Below, in pieces: positions 47,421-59,337 of a DNA stretch of 64,000 nt. The stretch spans positions 233,539-297,538 of the forward strand of contig NW_019775369.1 in assembly GCF_001039355.2 (NCBI RefSeq). Reading direction: 5' to 3'. Numbering within the stretch: the first letter of the stretch is position 1; the number at the start of each line of letters is the position of its first letter. The notes beneath the pieces were generated by a model, which ran no database searches, was not told the origin of the DNA, and saw only the letters and a list, made by a program, of their open reading frames with translations. The translations under genes were made by a program, and so were the position numbers. The stretch is from Lingula anatina (lineage: Eukaryota; Brachiopoda; Lingulata; Lingulida; Lingulidae).

Positions 47421-47845
47421 AGGGAGAGGAAAAGTGAACGTTTCCTCTGCCCCCGTTGTTGGGAGAGCCATGGCCTTGGAGGTGATCCAAACAGCCGTGT
47501 ATTGGCAGGCCTCAGTGGCCATGACTATAAAACACCATGACAGGACAACAGCGTTGGCGACCCAAGTAATTTGCACGGATTTTCATAAATTAATCAGATA
47601 ATTACAGCAGCAATAAATACCGTCAAGCTTAATCAAAGACTGCGCAGAAAGACGTGCCGCGTCACACACCACCTCCCCTGCAGGGCGGAGATCAACACCT
47701 CGGGATGACGTTATCCTGACCCCCCCCCCTCCCTCCGGGCCGACATGTAGTGTGTATTCTGCTGTAGGGTCCTCTCAAATGTGGCGTCGGGTTAGCTCGG
47801 AGGCTACAGATGAGAAGACTTTTGTGAACAGAAATGATGCCAGCT

Positions 47846-48019
47846 CATGATATCCAACTATTTCGTCATAATCAAACATCGTCATCAGAGAGGATTTGAT
47901 GTCCAAGATTATGACAGAGAGGTGATAGATGTGGCCTATACGAAAAATCGTTCTGTGTGCGGCGGGCATTAACATCGGTCCCAATATTTCAAACCCTCTC
48001 TCTCTTCAAACTTCTCCAG
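47846..48019. other. unique stretch before the assembly gap
   Basis: Sequence here matches neither duplicon 1 nor duplicon 3 and ends at the single N at 48,020. Confidence 0.5.
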
Positions 48020-48020
48020 N

Positions 48021-48966
48021 GGATCTCCGGTAAAATGTTTTCGGGGAACACTTCGTCCGAAAACAACCCGCTTTCAGGATCTAAATTCTTCAGATAGAAG
48101 GCGTCAATGATGCTTGGGTCACTGTATCCGCACAGGTCTATTATCAAGTGGTCCTCCTCTTCATAAGCGTTGATATGATGGAAGACGAAGAAGGGGTCCG
48201 CAGTGAACAGTTTTGCTACCTCCTCATTGGTCTTTCGATTGACCAATCGGAACCGTGCTTTGATGTTTGGATACCATTCCATTGCCTCTTGGTAGCTCTT
48301 TCTGGTCACCTTCCTTGCCATCAATTTCAGCACGTTCATGCCCAAAGGCTGCTCGACGAGCGCGTAGTAGTTATCCGACATTGCAAAGCTGTGGAAATAT
48401 GTTGGGAACGCTTTGAACTGGCCGAAAATCTTGGCAAGAATTTCTGGTTGGGGTTTATCTTCAGCTGGTTTGGGGCCTTCGTTGTTGGTAATCACGTCTA
48501 AACGTGATGGAATCTTGGACAAGTAGTAGATTGGCCTCCCGCCATACAACGTGCCAAAGTTGTAGAAATTTCCCTCGGCGTCTATGTGCGGGTGTGCAGG
48601 AGTGGCCACCCTGATAAGTCGCGACATGTCAATCCTCTTCTCCGTTGTTGTCAAAGTCTTAGGGTCCAACTTGGTCCAGTACTTAGTTTCAGTAATGGCG
48701 AGCAAGGCGTTCTCGCAGGGAAGAAGGTTGACAGATGGGTTATCAGTTATTCTGTCGTCGGAGAAGTAGGCAAAATACCTGGAGAATATGTTCTTACAGG
48801 GATCCGGGAAGCAAGCAGTACCAAATTCTGAGTAGACGATACAGTTGGCCGACATGGCTTTGGTATAGGCTTCACTCTCAATATATCTGAAATATGAACA
48901 ACGCATAAATATATATGAACTGCAGTACCTTAATATGGGCGTCACTCCTGTTATACGCATCCATCG

Positions 48967-48998
<32 letters not shown>

Positions 48999-49934
48999 AT
49001 ATGTATAGATAGATAGATAGATAGATGGACACAAAAGTTGTTCTGTCTCCACGTGTCCTTCACCTTGCTCGCACACATTACAACTGGTACCAACCGTGTA
49101 CTACTGTATTACGGCTTCAATATCATAAATAAATAACTACAGTTTTGCGTTGAACAAATAAACGAAAAAGAACAATTAATTTCCAGAAAACAATCTGCAG
49201 CCCACTCTCTACATTGCCCTTGTTAATAGCCATTCTGTCATTCTATCTTTATAGTAACAGACAGAAATACTGTACGTTATGGATGCATAGTTGTGATAAA
49301 GTTTCACGAAGTTAAAGAGAAAAGAAGCCATGCGTTTGACCTTAATTCAACATATCTAAACAAACATTATTTTCCTTTCGATCTGTTTCTCTGAAGTCCA
49401 GTGTAAAATATTTGCCTGGTTATGCTAATCTTTGTTACAGTACATGTTTGAACTGCACCATGGCCGTTTTCTTTTCCAGACAAAAAATCTTTAAAAACTG
49501 AAAAACGTTATAGAAAACAGTTCACCATGACTTACTTGCTGTGAAATAGTACGGTGCCCTGTTCTATGGTGAAGCTATAGACCATTGCCAGACCATCAAA
49601 GAAATGGCGCATCCTGTAATTCCCCACTTCAAACTTGGCTGGAGCAACACGATGTAGAGATCCGCTGAGATCCGCAGGGATTGTACCTGAAACGAAGCTT
49701 TGTCAGTTTTCAAACAACCAAGGTACCAAGGTAGATTTACGTCGAGATCAGTGCTCTTATTTGTTCGTAATAATCTATTTAATTAAAGAGAGAGAGAGAG
49801 AGAGAGGGGAGGGGAGGAGAGAGAAAGAGAAAGAGAGAGAGAGAGAGGCTCGTATTTTTACCCTTAATAACGGTCTTTACTGGCGGTGTTGCCTTGCAGT
49901 TCATCTTAATAAGGGGGTCATCCTTGTCGGCCAT
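48021..49934 (-). CDS. carotenoid cleavage oxygenase, copy 3 (cut by assembly gap)
   Basis: Exon 1 is 49,862-49,934 (MADKDDPLIKMNCK..., donor GTAAAA, closer to consensus than copy 2's GTGAAA). Exon 2 is 49,536-49,686. The exon 3 part is 48,021-48,886, after which an N interrupts. It encodes about residues 1-363, including PDPCK, AHPH, FHSF and FHHINAYE. The last 175 residues with the fourth iron ligand are missing from the assembly rather than shown to be mutated. It differs from copy 2 at few residues: SVATPAHPHTD reads RVATPAHPHID, PPRLD reads PSRLD, SENY reads SDNY and YNDPSIIDAHY reads YSDPSIIDAFY. It is a true paralogue or the other allele of copy 2. The frame is intact throughout the visible part. 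Confidence 0.88.
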
Positions 49935-51161
49935 ATTGGTCAGTTTTAGTCTACGTCACGTCGACCGGTAGTCAAAGCAATGAAGGCGTCCTCTTTCAGA
50001 TCCTGAATAAGTTTTGGAATTTTGTATAAAACTTTAAAAAAAAAGCTTCACAACTATCAAAATTAATGACATAGTTGAGAATACATGTAGTACTAAAATT
50101 GTTAATTGTACATCATAATGAGAAACGGACTACTATTCCTGCACATTATGTTCTTTTAAACAAAAGCTTTTTTATTTATTTATTTATTTATTTATTTACA
50201 GGTATCCTTTTTATTTGCATTCGACATACAGGTAGTATATAATACTACTCCAACTGTCAATTGTACATAGGAATTGGACGTTAAATACGTTTTTAGACAA
50301 AAAAAAAAATTGTTAATTTATTATTTTATTCATCTTTTTTATTTACATTTGCAGTATTGTTCTTCTTGCATACATACAGGTATGTGACCTACATTGCACT
50401 TACGCAAAGTCATCAAAACTCCCCCCCCCCCCGGCACCCCTATAGCAATCACGAGAAAAAAAGGGCGTATACAATATAAGCCGCCATTTTTTTTTTGGGG
50501 GGGGGGGGGCAGGCTCACAATCGGGTCCAAATCGTTACTGTTTTAGTTCAAATTACAGCATCTGGCGCAGAGAAATGGTGTATTCACGTTCCTCTCCATA
50601 TGGCGTCCTTTGTCAAAGCCTGACACGATGGAACAGAACTGCGTAGTTATCAACTGTGACAAGGTGTGACAAGAATAGTGCATGTAGTCCTTTAGGAGTC
50701 TTAGTCCGTGTCCCATTACTTTGTACAGGTGACATTCGTCCCATATACTAATCCCAATACTCCGACTAACTCTAACCTGTACTCATTATATGGGAGCCCA
50801 GACTTCCAATTCTTGGACTATACGATTCCTGCCACACCGACTAACCCTAAACTGTAATAAAAACGTATAGGTCCCCGGACCACCATTCCTGTCATACCGC
50901 TGCGATGCAGGGCACAATTATCGTTTTTTTAATCTCTTGCTGTGAACGCCATTTCTCCTCTATCAACTTGAACAGTGTTACGCATTAATATCAACTGACC
51001 CTATAAAAAGGTGCGCCCCAGAGAGTCAGTATACAGGTAATAAAAAAAATTAAGACACAACCTTACCCTTTGAAAATGCCTTTTATATAAAAAAATTAAA
51101 TTACAATATGCAGGGGTAGGCCTACCTGTTTACAGTATTCTTAGCTGCCTTTATAAGAATA
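49935..51161. other. duplicon 3 upstream region, no clear gene
   Basis: Collinear with 40,478-41,787. Contains TTTA repeats (50,172-50,200), poly-C at 50,420-50,432 and poly-G near 50,498-50,509. The TGACGT half-CRE next to exon 1 is retained. Confidence 0.5.
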
Positions 51162-51383
51162 TTAAATGTGCAAACAGCTGTAGACTGACGACATATCAAC
51201 AGCGAGGACTGCGCACATCGACGTTCTGAAGTTCTCGTTAGCGAGGACGGTGAAAAGCGTCTCACAATGGAGGAGGTGGGTGAACGCCTCGCTGTGAGGA
51301 CGCCTTTTTTGAGACACGGCCAGAGATATAGCACTACCTGCAGCCTGGAGAGAGGCCATGTCAGGACACAAGATGGAGGACAT
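51162..51383 (-). other. conserved short ORF, duplicon 3 copy (unknown)
   Basis: 73 codons, closely matching 41,788-42,009 with a few substitutions (for example TVLAN for TVLAT). The same uncertainty applies: upstream exon, small gene or chance. Confidence 0.3.
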
Positions 51384-54368
51384 ATTATATCAAATTTAAA
51401 TGAAATTAATACCTCTCTAAAAATGAGAGTTGCAAATCACAAATCACCAGGTATAATGATTTAGCTTCACGAAGGATAGAAAATAAAAAAAAGTCGCATT
51501 CACGAGTCACGGGAACGGGATGGTACACGGATCACGGCAAGTATTATGAACGTTTCACTCGTGAAATATGAAAGCGGCTTGCGCGGATAACACAAAAAAA
51601 AAAAAAAATACCCGAAAATCCAGACGTAATCTCCAGGCAAAGAGGTGAATTTTTTAATCCACTTTTCATTCAAAGTTTATACATAAATTGCTCTAGCATC
51701 GGAGCCCTTCCATGACGTGAAACAAATGTACATGTTTATTGAAAAATGATATGGAACTCACCATTTTGTAGACAGTATTCGGTCTCTATTAATTAAGATC
51801 TTCTCTCAGCTACTGCAGTGAGTGTATCCGTGGTTACCACAATATCGTATAGGTGGCGCGGCGATACCTTCCATGCCCGTGTCATTAATAATCCAAGGGT
51901 TTGCACGGAGTGACGCCGAGTTATTGACTTGGTCATGGTATCACCCACTCTGTGAAAAGTTGACATATAATTGGTACAATTACGAAAATACAAATTAAAT
52001 CATTATTTCATTCTCACAAGAGATACTGTAAAGCATCTCATATTCAGGCCAGGATTTTTGAAGAACATTAAGGAGTGTAGGGGGGGGGGGGTGGAGGGCG
52101 TCAATACTTGTTCGCCAGTTGTAAGTTCTTTAAGTAAGCCCTTGTTAGAGCAGTGTATTTTTACTTTGTACTTTAGGAACATGGTTCAAATAAACTGTGA
52201 CCAATGGCATGGTATATTTAATCAAAATTCAGTATTAAAATATTTGGGAAATGTGAAGCAATTTTGTGTTTCAAATTAGAAAAAAAATATATACGATGAA
52301 TGCGATGGATTCAGCCAAATAGAATTGTGTTATTGTTTAAGTATTATTCGTGTTAGCATTTCCATGTTGAATGAAAGTTGCACATTTAAATTCCAAACTC
52401 TTTCGTAGATGGGTATTTGATTCACTTGCCTCAGTCTCGAAGAAGTGTGTGACCGCCGACTATAAACTAAGCCCAAGAAAATAGACAAATATTTCCTTTA
52501 CTACAACCAAACACGATTGTTTTATTGTTTTAGTACAATTCGTGTATACATTTCCAAATGAAGAGAAAGCTGCATATTTAACTTCCAAACTCTCTGGAGT
52601 AGATTCATTATGTGTCCCGTCTCTGTCTCCATGTAAACGCTATAATAGGGTCTGATATGTCCCGGCATGTTTCCGGATAAAAGCCCTCTGCCTGTTTTTG
52701 TTTTTTTGTTTTTTTTTTTTCTTTTTTAAGTTATATAAGAACGCCATGTATCCCAGAATCCTCCCAAATATTTTGTCGCGCACACAAAAGGCTTCCAGGC
52801 ACAGAGACCTGGGTCCCGTACCTCGAAAGGTCACGTGTACCAGGAGTGCCAAGGTCACGTGAACCACTTCAACAGGGTGTCAATGTACAACAATGATGGC
52901 TGTGTGCCTGGATTTTTATTTACCTTCAAGTTTAAGTCACGCTTTGAACGCGGTGACACATAAAGGTGCTGTCACACTATAGTGTATAGTACCACCGTAT
53001 GAGAAAAGTGGCCCATATGCACACAAACGCAAGATATTCTCTAGACTTAACGTCGCATACGTTTGGCGTACGCAGGTAAACGTCGGTGCACGTTCGCAGA
53101 CCCGGAGGGGGATACAAAATGTTTGCATGTTAAAGAACGATTTCATGCCCTTCTTATATCAACATGTTTATATCAATATATGTAATTATGTCAAAATGCT
53201 GGAATCAGGATGATTTTATACCTTGCGTTTCACAGTCGACGTTCATTGTAAATACACGAGCTTGTGTCGTGAGCACGCCTTTTATACACCAGGCGTGGGG
53301 GTGACGCACGTGCGACGCATTCCCGGTGTGCTCTCGACTTTGTTCGTTAGTTGTGAGGGCGTGCGCCTTACTCAACACGCAAAGGGCACTTGCTCCTTCA
53401 TTGCTTGCGACGTGCGTCTTGCACAACGCGCGTCTGTCTTGCTAACTCCGTGCGAGGGGAGCAAGTTACGCTTGCGGCCTCGCTGTTCGCAGGCTATTCG
53501 TAGAATCTTTTGGACTTGTCCAACATCCTCCGTACGTGCTTACGGGCTCGAACTTGCGTAAGAAGGACTTGCGTGGGACGTGAGATTCTGCGAGACAAAA
53601 AGACAAAAATATTATTATTTATTATTATTATTATTATTATTCATTATCATTATTATTATTATTATTATTAATGATAAAAATTGCACTGCTTTCTGTCTGC
53701 GAACTCGAACTTACGTAAGAAGGACTTGCGTGGGACGTGAGATTCTGCGCAAAATTTGGACGTAAACAGCCCGTAAGAGCCCGTACGGCCGGTTGTGACC
53801 TAGGCTATACTTTATAGTTGTGCGCATAACCGGGATCACATACGATGCTCATACCTACCGCTTTTCCCGAATATCATATCTTGCTGTGTAATAAAATAAG
53901 TTTTAAATTGAAATAAAGTCGGGTTGAATTAAATTAACCTTTTTTTACTGCCGGATGGGAATTTAAAAGCAGTAGTCATTGGAGCCCTTGAATATACAGA
54001 TAGCGGACCCTATGTCCACGCAAACCTAATGTGACTGTTGATTAATTAACACGCGCGTCTCTCTTACGATGTCAGTGCTTATAGCCTACGCGAAATGTAC
54101 CATTCTTGATTGACCCTAGAGTTGAAAGAGTAATGAAGTCACCAGCACAGACACGCGAGGCAATGAACCTTTAATGAGATTACATTACTTATCAATACAT
54201 TGAAACATCTCTTAACAAATAGCATTGTCAATAAAAAAGACCCCAGAAAGCATGCATTACAGTGACATTTTACCTAAGTATCTGACTAAACGAGTCTGCT
54301 TTTTGTGCTACACATTTCAATGTGTCTATTCATGAACTTGTAGCTTTTGAAACAGTGACGGACAAAAA

Positions 54369-54421
<53 letters not shown>

Positions 54422-55176
54422 ATAAAAATTGCACTGCTTTCTGTTACTCTATTGTGTTTCATGTCATTTGCGTATTATTATTTCACCCGTGGCTGACTTT
54501 TAATCCATTGGTAGGAAGTTTGCAGAAAATTCGAATCCAATCCCCTACAGCCTTGTTTTATAACTACAAACACGTGAATGTCTGTTCGACTGGATCACGT
54601 GTACCTTTGCAGTCTAATATTTTTAAATGGTTTGGTTTTTATTCCGTGTGTCTCATGATATTAACGTTTGAAGCGGGATGTGAGAGAAGAAGCGAGGGTA
54701 GTTGTGAGAGAAGTAAGGAGAGAAGGGAGAGAAAAAGTGAACTGTGAATCGCAGGCGTTGCCTCTGCACCCATTGCTGGGAGAGCCTGGCTTTGGAGGTG
54801 ATCCAAACAGCCGTGTATTGGAAGGCCTCAGTGGCCATGACTATAAAACACCATGACAGGACGACAGCGTTGGCGACCCAAGTAATTTGCACGGATTTTC
54901 ATAAATTAATCAGATAATTATAGCAGCAATCAATACCGTCAAGCTTAATCAAAGACTGTGCAGAAAGACGTGCCACGTCACACACCACCTCCCCTGCAGG
55001 GCGGAGATCAACACCTCGGGATGACGTTATCCTGATCCCCCCCCCTCGCCCCCCCCCCCCCTCCGGGCCGACATGTAGTGTGTATTCTGCCTTAGGGTCC
55101 TCTCAAATGTGGCGTCGGGGTAGCTCGGAGGCTTCAGATGAGTAGGCTTTTGTGAACAGAATTGATGACAGATCAT
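51384..55176. other. right arm of duplicon 3: repeats, no clear gene
   Basis: Collinear with 42,010-42,421 and 44,916-47,845. Notable items: poly-G at 52,080-52,091, an interrupted poly-T tract near 52,697-52,727, a CpG-rich block at about 53,260-53,790 with a local rearrangement, (ATT)n at about 54,369-54,417, and poly-C at about 55,037-55,061. Confidence 0.5.
53591..53750 (+). repeat. insertion of a (ATT)n-containing copy of 54.36-54.44 kb with flank duplication
   Basis: 53,591-53,697 carries gacaaaaatattatt...aatgataaaaattgcactgctttctgt, which matches the (ATT)n locus 0.75 kb downstream. About 42 bp of target (cgaacttgcgtaagaagg...gagattctgcg) is present on both sides. Duplicon 2 has an uninterrupted sequence at 46,380-46,430. 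Confidence 0.8.
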
Positions 55177-55660
55177 ACACTGTAAAAACAGTGTTTAGCA
55201 TTTTAATACATACAACACACGTTAGGCACCTATACGCATTTAGAAATCTGTGTAAATGCTAAACACGTATAGCTTTTCAAGCGTTTCACAGAAGAAAAAG
55301 CGAGACAAGTTGGCAGTGTTACACGTTTAGGTATGTGTATAGCTTCACCGGCATATGCTTCTATAACAAGTCTATCACAAGCTAAGCACATTGGCTAAGC
55401 ACTTCCCCTGCTAAGCGCATGAGGCTGCTAAACATATGGAGCTGCTATAGGTGTGGAATTCCTTAACGCGTGGAGCTGCTGAACAGCACGTTTAGCTTTT
55501 CAAGCTTGTCACAGAAAGAAAATGCTTCACAATCCCATGTATACGATCCCATAACAAGTTTATTACAAGACTCAACAATTTGGCTTAACACTTCCCCTTG
55601 TAAACGTATGGAGCTGTTGGAGGCGTGAAGCAGCCTGCTCGAACGCGTTGTGTCCTTCCT
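55177..55660. repeat. short tandem block beginning with an ACACTGT hairpin
   Basis: ACACTGT-aaaa-ACAGTGT opens the block exactly where duplicon similarity ends. Two diverged units follow, each with 'cacgtntagcttttcaagc..tcacag' and 'taacaagt..atcacaag...cttcccc', at about 55,268-55,480 and 55,487-55,640. It is probably the end of a mobile element. Confidence 0.55.
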
Positions 55661-57147
55661 TGCAGTAACGTGTGATTATTTAAAATATAGGCCTATTAAG
55701 TAATAATCCAAATAACAAATAACGTTTTCACGACGTTATCAGCTGGTTACATGATGGTGATGGTATAGAATAACGTTATAGTAACGTTATGGGTGTTTTT
55801 AACTCCATGCAAATGATGCCCCTGCAGTTTTATAAGCGTTTTATAACATTCTGGAAAAACATTATTTAAAGTTTTGAACAACTTTTTAAATAAATAACCA
55901 AAACACGTCTTATGCTGTATGAACTACAGTTAGCGGTTAATTCCAAAATGGGCTTGGGGTTAGGCGGCGACTAGAGCGGTGCGATTTGTTAAATATTCGG
56001 ACTATCGTTACCAAAATAACCAGCATGCAATGAAAGATTAAATAAACCATTATAAGAATACCCCACCATCATTCTGATGTTCTATTGTTCATTACTTCCG
56101 GAAAAAATAAATGAACATCAATACCGTAACATTTTTGTTTTTCTCGGACTTTATTGTTTTTCTCGGACTTTGGTCTACTTTCCCTCCCTCGCTCACTCGA
56201 GGGGTTTTTCTTTGACATAAACGTGAATGGGGCCAACTCAATAGATTATCATGCATGTTAATTAGGCTTGAGATTAACCCGAAAGTCCGTTTTTATATAT
56301 ATTTTATATTTTTATTGTCAATATTTTATGATGTATTTAAGCTATAAATATCTATGAAGTCTGTTCTTATTAATTTATTTTGAATAAAGTAAAGCCACTC
56401 AAGAGGCGTTTGATTTTTCCCAGTAAATATCCTCATGAGTTCTAGATACGACATGACAGAATAAAAGCATCTTTACTTCATAAAAGTGAAAAGTACAACA
56501 ACATGTTACACCTGCACGTAGTAATACTAACATCTCAACCTTTATCTTTGTGGATAATGTCATTTACAACATGACAATGGTTTTCAGTCTATACACACGG
56601 TACACCTCAACACGCCATAAGAAATCATTTAACAGGCATTGTGGACGCAAAGGCAGGAAACTGGAAACCGGAACGAAGAGACTTAAGGGATATTAAGAAA
56701 GCCATAGGATTCCTTAATGTTTACCGCACCATACAGACTACACCTAAACACGCGAGAGAGGGCGACTTTTTCCACTATCGCTTTCAGGCTTACAAATGTA
56801 CCCATCAAGAAAATTTGTATGCGACAAATAGTCGAACAAACCACTTTGGCATGTAAACAACAAGAGACGAACAATAACGTTTACATGCAAAGATTGATTC
56901 AGTTCAGTCACCAAATCTACAGCGCAAATATACATGTACTTGTGGTTTTTTTTAACGAGTTGAGAGGGATTAAATGTGAACGCGCAGACGGCAACGTCCA
57001 TTGCTGTTGAACTGACTGAAAAAAGGTAAATCTATTTTAAACAACAATCTAAGGTAACATGATATCGTTGATATATATAACGATCGACAAAACAAAACTC
57101 TAAAGTGATTTTTTTAAAAAAGTTCACTTATAAGTAGGAAGCAATAG
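55661..57147. other. intergenic, nothing recognised
   Basis: AT-rich. Open frames at 56,641-57,010 lack splice context or known motifs. Confidence 0.35.
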
Positions 57148-57388
57148 GGACCGTTCCCAGACCCTGTCGTACTAACTGTGGGTCGATCTAGCTCCGAGGG
57201 GATTCTCCCTTAATTACAATTAACTTCAGCGGCTTAGATTTTTGTCAAGCATACTAACGCTGTTAAGGGGTAAATAATTATTCAGTAGGCGTGCCAGACA
57301 TCTAAGCCGCTTAAGCTGAAAGCAATTTAGCGAGAAACCCCTTAGAGATGGATCGATCCTGTTAGATCAATCCACGTATGGGAACCCA
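57148..57388 (-). mobile_element. family-A MITE, reverse orientation
   Basis: Begins GGGACCGTTCCCAGACC and ends TATGGGAACCCA. Hairpin arms are ttcagcggcttagatttttgtcaagcatac and gtaggcgtgccagacatctaagccgcttaa. Confidence 0.85.
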
Positions 57389-59337
57389 TTTACAGAGTAG
57401 CTTCATGGTACAGATGCCAGGTCCTGTCACCTGTACCTGAAGTGTTTTTCATCTTTTCTGGAAATTCATTAACAAAACCGCCTACTCCTCACAAACAGGA
57501 TGCACTGGATTGCACAAATGCAGAGGTATCGCATTTCAAACACACGAGGTTAATTCAGGTTAACTTTGCTTTTTATGATAAAATGCCTTACATCTAATTA
57601 CGGCACCCGCTCATGCGAATAAATAAATAAATTGGTTAATAAATTAATTAATTCATTTGTGGGGACGCGAAAACATCTTGATGAAACCTCCGACTCTTGA
57701 TGGCGGTCTTCATAATCTCTACCAACACCCGTAGTTGACTTCACAGCTGTGGTATTATTTAACTACAGGACATGATCAGTAAAATGCGACATATCAGGTT
57801 AGTATTAGACACAACCAAGATATGCCACACTTCTTCAGTTTATACTTCGATGGTTTTCCAAGGACAAACCGTTTAAATATTTCAGGCAAGTTATGTGATC
57901 AGAATGCCTTTCAATATAACACTTCATTTATTTCAAAAGAAAAACATATCATTCAAAGACTGCGTAGCTATTTGCTCTCTGAACAGCGGAGCTGGAGTAG
58001 CATATAACATGAAATATTTGGTTGCTGCGGGTTGCACCACACGTGTATAACTACAGTTTGGGAAGACGTTTATAGAGAAAGTATTGACATAAATTCACTT
58101 CACATTAATAGGAAATCACATGTCCACAATCTCAGCACTTTAATCAATTCCATTCCATGGAATATCTATTGATTTGCACGTTGGCGCTGACATCAGCGGA
58201 TGTGTCTTCGAAATTAAGCGTATTTTGACAGCGAAGTATTATAAATCTTAATTAGGACAGCTTCCTTTTATTAGGAAACTTAATTTAATTAGAACCTAAG
58301 TTATCGACCAAAAGAGCAAAATTACATCTCGCTGTAAAAGTGTGTTGTACTTGAAGCCGTACAAAGAAGGCGCCAAAATAGGAGGAGTAAAGAGACAAAA
58401 GGTTTTCATCCGAGATAAGATCACAGCCAACTGCCAAGGAAGCCAAAATCAGAAAATAATTAACACCGAATTAACAAAGAAGAGATGATAAGCTGTATAG
58501 AAACGTGTTTGTAAGATATACAAACCGAAAATCCGCTTTGTTTTTCTTACTTAGTACTATTGTGAAGAATGGTGAACAACATAAGTCAGCTGAAATAACA
58601 GATTTTTCTTCTTGCTAATGTTTCTTTGATAAATCTCTTTACGATGTTAATGTTACAACAATTGATGAAGCTTACAGTAAATTTCCTATAATTGTGTCTT
58701 TAAAATATTGAACAACACCCGTCTCATCAAACGCCAGCGCGTGGAACATCCCCCCACTGTCACAACAAGTGACTTGTCACGGTTACCATGGTGTCGTGGT
58801 CAGCTGACCTAAAGATGTCAACACCGATGATGATATTAATGACGCCCCTTCACGTCGTTCTAAATAAATTATGTAATTCAAAGGTATTATTAATTTACAC
58901 CGAAGCCTAGTGTGGGAGGTTCAGCACTGCTTCACTGCTTAAATAGATCGCTGGTTAGTAAACTTTCTCCAAGATAAAAACGACGATTTAAAGCGGGCTA
59001 GTTTGCAGCGCTTCGTAGTTTTAATTCGAATGGCAAACATCTCTTGGTCCGGAAAAAGAGGAAACATTCACTGTGAAAGAAATTGAAAACATTCGCTGAA
59101 GAAGAAAAGTACATCCAAGTAGAGGGGTTAGAAAGGACATTACATTAACGCGTTTTGCATTGACCACAGCTGCCATAGACGGTTGCTCCAGTTCATGTCA
59201 ACCCCTCATTACAGTAACAAAAAAATTAGAAAAGAAAAAGAAAAGCGTAGCGCAAAATAATAATTAAAAAAAGGTTATCAACGACTTTGAGAGGATTCTA
59301 GAATTACCAGTAACTGAAGAATTGTCCAATAACAAAT
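57389..59337. other. upstream region of the putative secreted-protein gene
   Basis: No coding exon seen. A palindromic X-box-like GTTACCATGGTGTC lies at 58,782-58,795, and a TATA-like TTAAATAG near 58,938. Either could belong to a promoter for the gene starting at 59,338. Confidence 0.35.

Larger units (their letters stand above)
34773..47845. repeat. duplicon 2 (carotenoid oxygenase copy 2)
   Basis: The most complete of the three units. 38,107-47,845 aligns with 48,021-55,176 apart from an insertion at 42,422-44,915, an N-flanked duplication at 39.9-40.7 kb and repeat-length differences. 34,773-39,850 aligns with 19,152-25,110. Similarity to duplicon 3 is visibly higher than to duplicon 1. 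Confidence 0.85.
44916..47845. other. right arm of duplicon 2: repeats and CpG-rich block, no clear gene
   Basis: Contains a poly-T tract (about 45,506-45,554), two AAGGTCACGTG composites (45,656-45,690), a CpG-rich block (about 46,085-46,500) and a purine minisatellite (47,310-47,420). Open frames recur in duplicon 3 only because the two units are very similar. None has a recognisable domain. Confidence 0.45.
48021..55176. repeat. duplicon 3 (carotenoid oxygenase copy 3)
   Basis: Starts abruptly inside oxygenase exon 3 at the N and is collinear with 38,107-47,845. It ends where an ACACTGT...ACAGTGT hairpin begins at about 55,177. Its high similarity to duplicon 2 fits either a recent duplication or two haplotypes placed in series. 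Confidence 0.85.

Noticed and set aside
47299-47601. Three overlapping frames with Ser/Leu/Thr or Val/Arg/Glu repeats
   Set aside because: They come from the purine minisatellite, which is open in several frames on both strands.
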